Positions 42,194-52,584 of a stretch of 64,000 bases of DNA are shown here, in pieces. Origin of the DNA: Macrolepiota albuminosa (lineage: Eukaryota > Basidiomycota > Agaricomycetes > Agaricales > Agaricaceae); contig JAMWFC010000090.1 in NCBI GenBank assembly GCA_027475525.1, forward strand, positions 1,612,001 through 1,676,000. The letters are read 5' to 3'. Numbering within the stretch: position 1 is the first letter of the stretch; the number at the start of each line of letters is the position of its first letter. The notes beneath the pieces were generated by a model. The model saw only the letters and a list, made by a program, of their open reading frames with translations. It did no database searches and was not told the DNA's origin. The translations under genes were made by a program, and so were the position numbers.

Positions 42194-42760
42194 CCGCTAT
42201 CCGTACGTTGTCTAGCGAGATTCAGAACCTGACAATGTGCATAAAATAAACAGTTAATGAATGGTATGGGCCGAAATCAATGTCATCAGCGACTTTTTTT
42301 TATTTTGTCACGGTCGCTGAGCGGATAGTAAGCTAGGTAAGTTTTGCTTCTTCGGTCGGTCTCTCAGTTGCATGGAATGTCACCTTTGTGCTTGAAAGAA
42401 AGACAAGAAAATCTCAACATTTCTGTGAAGAATGTATGAAGGCACGATGCTTGTTTTCTGGAACGTGTCTTGTAAAGAGAACAAAAAAACATGATTATTC
42501 TTTGGGAGCAGCCCCGAGCCGAACAAGTACTCTCTGTCAATAGATCCCCGACTCTCTTACGTAAGTACCGAGAAGAGGGTTTATGTCCGTGCATCACATG
42601 GTTTGTTGCACACATTTGGGTCATGTGCAACATTTTTGTTTTTATGACAAATAAACTTCTCATCTAATAAATAAATTTTCTTTATTTTTTATGTTTATTT
42701 TTTAATGAAATATGAAATTGGCATGCATCGGCGTAAAGGCGAGCGCCGAAGGTAGCGAGC
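42194..42760. other. intergenic stretch, nothing recognised
   Basis: No domain or element end found. The right part (42640-42715) is AT-rich. Confidence 0.4.
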
Positions 42761-42912
42761 GTTTTCGGAGGCCTCTGCGTGCGCGAAAGTTTCCTTCGAT
42801 CTCGTTTGCACCCCTCTTTCCCCTTTCTGTGTGCTCGCGTTTTCGGAGGCCTCTGCGTGCGCAAAAGTTTCCTTCGATCTCGTTTGCACCCCTCTTTCCC
42901 CTTTCTGTGTGC
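42761..42912 (+). repeat. tandem duplication, 2 x 78 bp
   Basis: GTTTTCGGAGGCCTCTGCGT begins at 42761 and again at 42839; the two units are nearly identical to about 42912. It is CpG-rich, unlike the decayed repeats. Short frames on both strands only mirror the duplication. Confidence 0.85.
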
Positions 42913-43205
42913 CGATCGCGGCACGGCGCCAGGGTCTGGCAGTTGCCGTGTCGTTGTCGGTATGGCACGCAGTCTCAGACATCTCGGGTAGCCTCTCTTC
43001 CGTTTTCCCCCTTCCCCGTCTGCTGCCCAGGTGAGCGCGGTAGCGCTCTCTCACATTATCAGCATGTTCTCACCGCATATTCTTCTCCTTTCAGTTTCTC
43101 ATTACATTTACTGTTTTTTCTTTTAATTCTCATTTACATCTGTAAATCATCGGTGAGACTCTCCCCTTGGCATGGCCACCTGGTGGGCCGGGCTCACCTC
43201 TCACC

Positions 43206-43461
43206 TTAGATATTTCGTCTTCTCACTTTATAAAATCCCGTTAGCAGTGCGTCGCACTTCGACGAAATATCTAAAGTAAGCACACGATGGGAAGGTCGTG
43301 CGCGGGCCCTCACTTACTTTCTCACTCTAGTATTCTATTAGTCTATTTACTAGTTTTCTTCGTCAACCCTCCCTCCTCACCCTGTATAATAGTTCAGCCA
43401 TACCGTCGCTTTTCGCCTCTTCTCACTAATATATGTTGGTCACGCGATCTGATCGCGTGAC
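43206..43461. repeat. two inverted repeats in CpG-rich DNA
   Basis: TTAGATATTTCGTC (43206-43219) is inverted at 43260-43273 around a 40-bp spacer. A 23-bp near-perfect palindrome (11-bp arms GTCACGCGATC, 1-base centre) lies at 43439-43461. They could be protein-binding sites or the end of an unrecognised element. Confidence 0.6.
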
Positions 43462-43489
43462 TGGTTCGGCGCTATCTCACTTGTTAACT

Positions 43490-44670
43490 GCAGAGGTTGA
43501 TTGATCTTCAATGAATATGCATGTCCTCCATTAAATATTGAATATTATATAGATTATTATTATTTCTTTATTATTCTAAATTATATTTCAATCAGCCTAG
43601 TCTATTGTTGATTAGCTTCTTTTTATATTTCAATATATTATATCTTTATCTAAATTTCTAAATGGTGTGATTAGTCAGTTCTGATTAAGGCTGACAAAGA
43701 ATTGCCTTTTTGGTTTGTTTTTCAGTAAATGTTGACATAAAATACTAAAGAAATCCAAGAAAAATCACTGAAAAAATGGGGAAAAATTCAAAAGCTACTG
43801 ATACATTGATTTTAGTTGTTTTTTTTTTGAGATTTATAAATGCTTGAAAAATCCAAAAATTTCAAGAAAAATTCAATTGCTCTATTTTTCAGCAGATATT
43901 AGTATAAAATGCGGAAAAATTTCTAGAAAAATTACTAAAAAATCAGGGAAAATTCAAAGGCTACTAATATACTGATTGTTAGTTTTTTAATCTTTATAAA
44001 TGATTAAAGAAATCTGAAAAATTCAAAAAAAAGATTAATTTAGCTTACAATAATACTTTGAGAGTTGAAAAAAACTGAGTTGTGAAAACCAAGGCTTTAA
44101 GCAAACAAAGTGAGGTTGAGGCTAGGATTAAGCACTAAGTTCTCTATATATACTTGAAGTTCTAACTGAAAGAAGTAAGATTTCAGTAAAGGTTGAGGCT
44201 AGGATTAAGCACTAAGTTCTCTATATATACTTGAAGTTCTAACTGAAAGAAGTAAGATTTCAGTAACGGCTTAGTTGGAGGCAATTTGGAGGCAGGTTCT
44301 CCAATGAGCTACAAAATTCATGCCAAAGGCACAAATTATAGCTTATCAATTTTAATATTATATTACAACTTAAAAATAATTTTAAAAAAAACACCTTATA
44401 TTTTACTTTTGGAGTTGCATTTTTTTTTTGCTATTTTAAATTTGATTCTATTTATTCAAGCATGGCTAAAGCTATTGTTATCAGTTTTATATATGAAATA
44501 CTTTATTTATGCTTTGTACTTTTGCTCAAATTTATTTATATATTTTATACTATAATTATAAGCAAATTATTCTTCTTGTATTCTTCTGTAAGTCTATTTA
44601 TTTATTTTTAAAACTAGAATATAGTTATAATTTATTATTTATTCTTACTTTTTTTTTTGAAATAAATGTT
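43490..44670. repeat. AT-rich block with internal repeats
   Basis: A ~80-bp sequence at 43740-43820 (with AAAAATTCAAAAGCTACTGA) recurs imperfectly at 43905-43985. An exact 77-bp tandem duplication lies at 44113-44266 (AGGTTGAGGCTAGG starts both units). No coding signal is convincing. Confidence 0.7.
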
Positions 44671-45025
44671 TTACACTAAAAAACTGCCCCAATGTTTGGC
44701 CTTTTTGAAAAGATTCACATGGTGTGCAACAATTACATAAGTGAAAAATTATAGAAAATTACATGACATACAACTACATCTTGGATTCATAATGATGTGT
44801 AAATCATGTAATTTGGACAAGAACTTGCTGATTAATACATCAAACAAAATATTCAATCATTGGGGCAGTTTTTTGACCTACTTTAATATACTTTAATTTT
44901 CATATCTAGTACTTGGTATGGCCTCCATTTGCCTTTATAACTGCCTTGATCCTTCTAGACATGCTTTTTATAAGGCTTTGGCATATATCTGATGGTATTT
45001 CATTCCACTCCTTGACCACTCTCTT

Positions 45026-46422
45026 CTATAACTCATGCACTTTTTTTAAGGATACCTCATACTCCAAAAATTTGTGCCTGATGTAAACCCAGAGATGTTC
45101 AATGAGGTTGAGGTAAGGGGATTGGGCAGGCCAGGATATCACAATAATATTGTTATCAGAAAACCAGGTTGTTGCCTGTTTGAAGATGTGTTTTGGGTTG
45201 TTGTTCTGCTGAAAATATTGTTCTTTCTCCATTTTCAACTTCTCAAAGCTTTCCACCACTCCCTCATCCAAAATCTTGCAATACTGTGCAGCATCCATCT
45301 TTTCCTAAACTTCTATAAGCTTTTCTACTCCATTCCAACTTATGCAGCCCCATACTATTAAATTGTTTCCTCCTCCATGCTTGACGGTTGATGTAGTAGT
45401 GTGGTTAAATAGTGGTTCTTCTGGAATTTTCCACACATATACCTTCTCATCTGATCTAATCCAATTAATCTTTGTCTCATCACTCTACAAAATCCTTTTC
45501 CAATCCTCCACTGTCCAGCTTTCATGATACTGAGCAAACTTGAGCTGATTTGCATAATGAGCAGCCTTTTACATGGAAACTTTTTTCTTTGTTGCTAAGC
45601 AAAAGCCTGCCTCCTTCAATGCATTTCTGACTATCTGAAGATTGACAGGACTAGAGACAGAATTAATGAACTGTGTAGCTTGAACAGCATTATTCAGCTT
45701 CTCAGTAGTAATTTGATAAATAATAGACAGTTTGTCATGTACTGTATGTCAGGAGACTCCTCATTTCTTCCTTTTTTCACTCCTTATTTCTTTACTCTCC
45801 TTTCTTTCATTTTCTTATTTCTTCTATCATTCTCTTATTATGCTGTTTCTATTCTCTCAACACTATTTTTTAATACTATTCTCAACCTTTGAGATGCTCT
45901 GGTTCTTTAGCTACCATTCAAACAAGTGTGGGCCCCTTAGCATTGGTTCCAGACCACTTATATAAGCCAGAGTTTGCCAGAGTTTGCCCCTTATTTGTGC
46001 AATTGTTTGTGTAGGCAATTTTTGAGTTTTTAAGGTTTTGTTGTACTGTACAGTTGTTTCCCATGCTTCAAAGGCCCCAGAAGCATCCAACCTGGCATAG
46101 GAAATCCCTAGACTTGTTCTCTTTGGATCTCCCTCTGCCAGGTGAGTAGTTATTATGATATTGTCAGTACATACTCTAATATACTTTGGATCTCCCTCTG
46201 CCAGCTGTGTGACTGAGCCACAGCCTCTAGAGGTCGCCCTTACACTGTAAGCTTGAAAGAATGACCTCCAGGATGATTTTCTTTGTTGCTCTCTAGCTCT
46301 TTGCTGATCTTCTCCACAGTGCCCTTTCTCAGGCCAGTTTTTACTTGGATTTGATGCAGAGAATACCCCTCATTGAGGAGAGAAGCAACAGAAGAGTGAT
46401 TAGTAGCAGAAAAAGGTTGCAT
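45026..46422 (-). pseudogene. Tc1-like transposase, catalytic Asp lost, split by LTR-A
   Basis: The start (46422-46245) has a helix-turn-helix: SSVASLLNEGYSLHQIQVKT and GLRKGTVEKISKE. After the solo LTR it continues with TVEDWKRIL, TAG, then SDETKINWIRSDEKVYVWKI with the first catalytic Asp, and GGGNNLIVWGCISWNG. The second motif, normally QDNDPKHT, reads FQQNNNPKHIF, so both Asp are Asn. SPYLNLIEHLW keeps the third acidic residue. The protein would cut and paste the element at TA sites; this copy is dead. Confidence 0.87.
45747..46244 (+). repeat. solo LTR-A in the Tc1-like transposase
   Basis: A complete 498-bp LTR-A between perfect CTGTA duplications (45742-45746 and 46245-46249). It carries TATATAAGCC (about 45960-45969) and the intron-like segment with only small changes. 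Confidence 0.94.
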
Positions 46423-46802
46423 GATAGTGGTAAAGTGTTAAGAAGGTGATTGATTAAAGTTGAACATGTCAAATTGGTATAAACAAGGTCACATGACATT
46501 GTTTATACTTTCCACAAGGTGTTTCCATCTTCTACTGCTGAAAAGTATTCAGAGAATATGAAAATTAAAATGAGTCAAAAAACTGCCCCAATAATTGAAT
46601 ATTTTGTTCAATTTATTAATCAGCGAGTTCTTGTCCAAATCACATGATTTATATGTCAAGATGTAGTTGTACATCATGTGAATTTCTACAATCTTCTGCT
46701 TATGTAATTGTTGCACACCATATAAATCTTTCCAAAAAGGCCAAACATTAGAGCAGTTTTTTGAACTAATGTAGATCTTTTCAATTTAAATAAAACATTA
46801 AA

Positions 46803-47100
46803 AAACTTGAAAATTGCTTAAATAGACAATTGCACAAATAAAGCAGGAAAGCTCTAGACTTTAAAGATCAGGAAAGGCAAACTCTGGCTTATATAAGCAA
46901 TTTATATGCAATGTTGAAGAGGCTATACTTGTCTGAATAATAGCTAAAAAACTAGTGCACTTCAAAAATTAAAAGTAGTATTAATAGATAGTATTAAAAG
47001 AATAGAAGCAGTAAAGCTAAAGAAGAAAGAAGAAAATAAATAAAGAAGAAGAAAAAAATAAAGAGTAAAAAAATATATATATATAAGGAGTCTTTTGACA
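46803..47100 (-). repeat. heavily AT-shifted LTR-A fragment
   Basis: On minus it begins TGTCAAAAGACTCC and keeps the LTR-A landmarks, including TATATAAGCC, up to about 46803. Nearly every variable site is C-to-T or G-to-A. The 3' part is absent here; a 3' fragment in plus orientation lies at 47345-47432. Confidence 0.75.
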
Positions 47101-47344
47101 GTCTATATGTTGTTTTCTAAAATTATCTTATGTCTAATAGTTGCTTTACAAAGATAGTCTTGAGTTTTGTAGAGCACTTTAGTGTCATTATATATATAGT
47201 CAAGGTAATATGCTGAGTAAGGCTGCTGGTAAGAAAACATATGTAGGTATAGAATTACAGTTATTATTGCAAGATTTAAAAATAAATACTTACAAGTATT
47301 TATAATTATTAAGTCATTATTAGGTTTTATGGATTCAGTTTCCA

Positions 47345-47432
47345 ACAATATTGTTGATATATACTTTGATACTTTAGATCTCTCTCTGCCAGCTATGTGA
47401 CTGAGCTGTAGCCTTCAGAAGTTGTCTTTATA
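47345..47432 (+). repeat. LTR-A 3' end fragment
   Basis: It matches the last ~90 bp of LTR-A (CTTTAGATCTCTCTCTGCCAG region, then CTATGTGACTGAGC), strongly decayed. Confidence 0.65.
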
Positions 47433-48197
47433 TATTACTCCAGATATATTATAGCATGACATGTTTTATTTTTAAGCTGTGTATTGTATTTTTCTCTCAT
47501 CATATTCATTAGATTACAGTCTTATTGAAGAGAGTTTTAGTTGCTATATATTATATTTTTATTAGGCTAATAGGTAATAATATTAACTTTTAATTTTAAG
47601 TAAAAAAGCATTTTTGTTGCTATTATATAGACTTCCAGAATAGTCAATCTTCAGAATATGATTTTATTAAAGCATATTTTACTGCTATTATAGCAGAAAA
47701 GTCTCTTAGTTGATTTTGGAACTGTAATTATTTCTAAAGTAATATATATATATATATATATATATTTATGTAAAGAAGCTATTAAATATAAGTAAATATC
47801 AATTAAATCAAGTAAGGTAGGGCCCATGGACAATGTGGTTATGTCATGTGATCAAAAGTGACAGAGTGTTACATTGGCCGAATTTTGGCAGGAAAAAGTC
47901 AGTTGCAGATGGATACCACCTTCAAATGGAAATTATATACAAATTTAGTTCTGCAAAATTGTTGAAATAGAATATATGGAGAGATCTGCATGAGCAAATC
48001 ACTGAAATCTGAGTACAATCTTTTGGCATCTAAGGAAAGAGTGTGAAATATACCACCAAACAGAATTTTATAACCAATGCCTCTCTGTAACTATCAGAAC
48101 CTCAAAAACCTTGAACACTATGCTATATGGAACACATGAAGGATGGTGAGAAAAAAGGCAAAGATGGCAGGAGGAGGTAAAAACCTAGTAAGTTTAT
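47433..48197. other. AT-rich unassigned stretch with a (TA)n run
   Basis: A TA microsatellite lies at about 47742-47765. No element core was found. Confidence 0.5.
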
Positions 48198-50335
48198 TTG
48201 ATATCGCCCTATTGCCCCACTGTCTTACATTGTTTTTCTGTAAAGAGAATAGGTCAATTGAAAAGACCAAAGCCTCATAAGACCCAACCGACACAAAGAT
48301 CTCCACATTTTTCATTATCTCAGCCACCACCAGTGCCTATAAAACACAACACATGCTATAATGACATGTTGACATTGTGTCCTCTATCAATAGAAGCCCA
48401 ACAGCTGCTACCAGTGCCTAGTGAACATGACGCATGCCATAATGATGCATTGACATTGTGTCCTCCATCAATAGAAGCCCAAGTTCCCAGTCCACAGCAA
48501 AGCTCAGGTGCAGAAGAAAGCATTGGATTGGCTAAAGAAAGGGAGGTCAAAGAGACAAATAATTTGAGAGAAATGTGGCCAGGAGTGCCTTAGGAATAGA
48601 GAAAGCCACCATATTCCTCAGATGCCATAGAAGCACTAAAACATGTTGAGGAAATGCTAAAGCCACATGTGGCAACCAAGAAGAATCTGAAGTGGTGTGA
48701 GTATAAAGAAAGCAAGATCAAGACAGCATAGGAGCAGGAGTGGCTTGAGAAGATACAGATTCTGTTGCATTTGTATACAGACAAGGCATTGGAGTGGAAG
48801 GATCAATAGACAAAGACATCAGAGCAGACAGCCTATGTATTCAGAAAGTCAGTCAGCCATGCAGCCACACTACGCCAACATACTCACAAATTCATCAATA
48901 AGGGAAAGGTTTCATCAAATAAATCTGGAAACTTACTTTCCCATCAAACAAAGCTTGAGAGTGATGAAGATTTTGCATTGGATCTCAAACTGTTTCTCCA
49001 GTCTCAGAGAAGTATGTCCGTTCATGCAATATTGTTGATTATATAAGCTGCTCTAAAGTCCAGCAGAAATATAGATTGGATTCCATGACTGGAATCTTGC
49101 CAGCAAAGCGATAGATGAAGGAGCTAGGGTATAGATGGGTAAAGAACTATAAGGGGCAATATGTCAATGGGCATGAACATGAGGATGTTACTTCATATTG
49201 AAAGGACATGTTTCTTCCAAAATAGTTCACATTTGAGAAGAAAATGATGTCATGAGAGGGGAAAAATTTGAAGGAGGTAGAGCTGGTACTCGAGGAGAGA
49301 GAATGTCATGTTATTATCTGGTTTTATAATGAATCAGTATTTTATGCACATGATTGACATACCTCACAGTGAGTGCAGAGAGAACAATCACCAATCCCAT
49401 ATGCAAAAGAAAAAGATGTCTTGTTGATGGTGACAGATTTTGTCTCAGCAGATTTTAGTTGGCTAAAGTCAAAGGATGGAAATCAAAGTGAGGATAGTCT
49501 TTTGGCCAAAGAAGAACTAAGATGGATAGTTTGATCATACAAACATCCTTGCTTAAGCTGTCCTCACAATGGACATTCTTGATGCCAATTATCCTGAGTA
49601 TCAGCATATTTTTGTATATGATAATGCACCGTCATACCTGAAATAGGCTGATGATGCCCTGTCTGCCCGAAGAATGCCCAAATATATTCCTTGCTATCCA
49701 AACAACTGGGGAGTAGACCATATTCTACACAACAGAGCTGGCAAGATTGTATATGGAGTGGATGGAAAACCAGTCAAGATCAAAGTATCAATGGCAGATG
49801 GCACCTATAGGAATGGCGCACCTCAGTCATTGTATTGGTATCCTCCATGGCATGGAGCAGCAGATCCTCTGTCTAAGGGAATGTCAATCATTTTCACAGA
49901 GTGCAGATATAGCAATATGAAGAGGATTCTTGCTCAATGCCCCAATTTTGAATGCAATCTGGATGCCACCAGATGCTGCTGCTGACAGATTCTATATAAC
50001 AAGCCTGATTTTACTCATGTACAATCCCTTCTCAAAGAATTTCTGATCAGCTGGGGTTTCCAACTCCTGATCTTGCTGAAATTTCACTGTGAACTCAACC
50101 CAATTGAGCAATGTTGGAGCTGAGCCAAGCAGCACTACCATCTCCTTCTGGAGTCCTCAAAAGAAGATGTTCTTGAGCATAATATGTTGGAATCATTGGA
50201 TAAAATTTCAATCAAAGAAATTCGGCGGTATAATTTCACACTTTATCAAATGAAAATTGCTAATCTTTTGCTTATTTCAGCTATGCTTGCCATGCTTGCA
50301 GGTTTATTGATGCATCTTAATCTTGCTTACTCTCA
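48198..50335 (+). pseudogene. degraded DDE transposase (IS630/Tc1/mariner-like type of mushrooms)
   Basis: Broken frames can be followed over about 2.1 kb. After a Pro/Ser-rich start (48198-48593) come YRWVKNYKGQYVNGHEHEDV, IIWFYNESVFYAHD (49313-49354), DVLLMVTDFVSADFSWLKSK, HIFVYDNAPSYLK, then 103 open residues from 49674 (MPKYIPCYPNNWGVDHILHN, CNLDATRCCC) and FHCELNPIEQCWS. FYNES stands where HDES-like Asp is expected; DNA and NPIEQCW give the other two acidic residues. This DDE protein type is widespread in mushroom genomes. No terminal repeats were identified. Confidence 0.75.
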
Positions 50336-50348
50336 CATATTGTAAGAA

Positions 50349-50844
50349 TAGACTTGTTCTCTTTAGATATTCTTTTGCCAGATGAGTAGTTATTTTGATA
50401 TTGTTAGTATATATTCTAATATATTTTGGATTTTTTTCTGCTAGCTGTGTGACTGAGCCATAGCCTCTAAAGGTCAGAAATTTTCTATGCCAGAATTGAT
50501 GCTTCTAAGGCCTTTAAAGCATGAAAAACAACTATATAGAACAATAAAACTTTAAAAACTCAAAAATTATTTAAAGAAATAATTGCCCAAATAAAAAATG
50601 AACTCTGGCAAACTCTGACAAACTCTGGCTTATATGAGCAGTCTATATATGGTGTTGAAGGTTCCATACTTGTCTAAATAATAACTAAAAAATCAGAGCA
50701 CTTCAAATGCTAAAAATAATACTAATAGATAATGTTGAAAAATAAAATAAAGTGAGAAATTTACAAAAGAAATAAAAAAAATGAATAAAAGAAGAGTGAA
50801 GAAATAAAAAGTGAAAAAGAGAAGAAATAAAGAGTTCTCTGACA
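50349..50844 (-). repeat. LTR-A with its 3' ~130 bp inverted in place
   Basis: 50478-50844 is LTR-A on minus (ends CTCTGACA) but lacks the last ~130 bp. Exactly that part (AGACTTGTTCTC through GTGTGACTGAGCC to AGGTCAG) lies next to it at 50349-50477 in plus orientation. Together they add up to one LTR. Strong AT shift. Confidence 0.72.
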
Positions 50845-51648
50845 TATATTCTTTGAAAAATCAGTGAGACTTGCTATTTCACTAACAATAAAGCCCAGCT
50901 TAATCAACTTTCAACATTCAGCATCTTCAGATTGTGATTTTTGCACAATGCATAAATATCAGCCTTCAAAGTAATATATGTAGCTGATGCAGAAATATGT
51001 GATTGTAAAGAGTTATGATAATAAGATATTGATATTCCAAAGTTAAATGGTGGTAGCATCTAAGAATATTTCGGAGTAGTAGAGGTTTGTAGATAGGCTT
51101 AATATATTGATGAAAATCTGAAACTCATCATTTCAGAGCTAGAAAAAAGATAAAAACCAGGCTAAGCTAACAAGTGCCTTGGAGTTGTCAGTATAATACT
51201 ATAAGAAAAATGCTTAATGTCTGCATAACTTCTTTCACAGAGCCAGCAAGCATTAATAACAAGCAGGCATCAAGTAAGCTTAGAGCTTGAATTCTGTCTG
51301 ATAGTACCTACATGCATACAAATGACAATGTTGAGACTTTTAAAGAGCTTGTCTTGAATCCTGAAACAAGGTATGCTTTATTTGCATATATACTTTGATT
51401 ATGCTCTAATCTTACTTTATTTCCTCTAAGCAACCTGAGAAAAAAGAAGTTTATTCAGGTTTTTTTTCATATAGGCTATTTAGTAGAAGCCACTGTTATA
51501 TTTTGCATAGTCAAAGTGGAATGCAAAAATGCTTTATTAGTTTATTTAGATAAACTTTTGCTTGTTGCCAAGACTGCAACTCAGGTGCATGTTTTTTTTT
51601 CTTTTTTTTTATCATTGTTTACCTAACAATGCATGCCAGTTGCTCAGA
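50845..51648. other. AT-rich unassigned stretch
   Basis: No conserved motif. Poly-T runs occur near 51462 and 51593-51610. Confidence 0.5.
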
Positions 51649-52584
51649 GTAGGGCATCACAACAGTATGTGTCATACGTTGTATGGAAGCTCACTTTGTG
51701 CCATATCATACATGTCCAGTGGAGTTCACTACACTGGAGCAGAGCAGTGCCCACAGTGCTATAAAATACAGAGCTGCAGACATATCACAATATGCTGTAT
51801 AACACAGTCTAGTGAATCAATAAAAGGCAGACACATATATGCACATGCAGGCCTGGCAGATGCCAGCGGACACTAGCAGATGTCAATGTGCATTAGTGGC
51901 CACCAGCAGGCATCAGTCCACAAGTGAAACCCTTCTCCATTGGTGGACATCATGGCATGAATAAACTCTCCTTAAGGTTTTCCACTTGCCTCTCCTCTCC
52001 CTTTCTCCCTGCAATAACTCAAGGCTGCGTGCCTTCTCTTCTCTTCTTTTTCCACTCCTGATGCTAGCATATGTCCACAAAAGAGCTCTGCAGACCTATG
52101 CAGGCCTATGCAAGCCACCAGCGGACATCTATGCAGACATATGTACATCAATAGACTCAAAGCTATGTGGGCCCATACAGGCCTGCACAAGGCATCAGCA
52201 AATATTGGCAGAGGCCTACACAGGTCCACAGAGGGTGGTTGGACCAAAAAAAAAGGTACAACTTCATCCCCATCATATGTCTGTGGGGGAGTATCAAACT
52301 CCTGGCCTTGGAGAAGCCTTCAGCAATGGAATGCACTGATAATTTAACTGTTGCACCACAGGTTTGTTACTAACAAATAAATTCAAAGGTTGGATCATAC
52401 AATGAACGGCCACCTACTTATGTCCCTGCAGGTCTCCATATGAATATTTTAAGGTGGAAGGGGGGTGGCATACCTTCCAAAAGAGTTTTTATGACTTGAA
52501 AGAGGTGTTGGCATTATCTGTCATCAGCTGGCCATTAGCTGGCATCTGTCAGACTTGGTCAGCAGCCATTGGGACCCACTGGCA
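51649..52584 (+). repeat. repeat C, copy C1 (left half)
   Basis: It begins GTAGGGCATCACAAC-like and matches C3 from 62072. It includes the GTGCCATA...ATACATGTCC block, AATAAAAGGCAG, the pyrimidine block (52000-52040) and a tRNA-like module. It ends inside the GCATCC motif run where C2 starts. Most CpG sites of C3 are TpG or CpA here. Confidence 0.8.
52280..52362 (-). other. tRNA-like module in C1
   Basis: On minus CCTGTGG starts and CCACAG(A) ends the module, like an acceptor stem; TGGTGCAACAGTTAAAT is A-box-like and GAGTTTGATACTCC is a decayed B box. It has a 5-bp insertion relative to the C3 module. Confidence 0.6.

Larger units (their letters stand above)
44674..46768 (-). mobile_element. 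Tc1-like DNA transposon with ~200-bp terminal blocks
   Basis: Inverted terminal blocks at 44678-44877 and 46574-46766 enclose a transposase on minus. Each block starts and ends with AAAAAACTGCCCCAAT or its inverse (44678-44693, 44859-44877, 46574-46592, 46747-46766). Without the nested LTR the element is about 1.6 kb, usual for Tc1/mariner. TA lies near both outer ends, but the exact ends are unclear. Confidence 0.85.

Noticed and set aside
42695..43209. Overlapping frames on both strands as proteins with internal repeats
   Set aside because: The repeated peptide only reflects the 78-bp DNA duplication, and frames are open on both strands because the DNA is CpG-rich.
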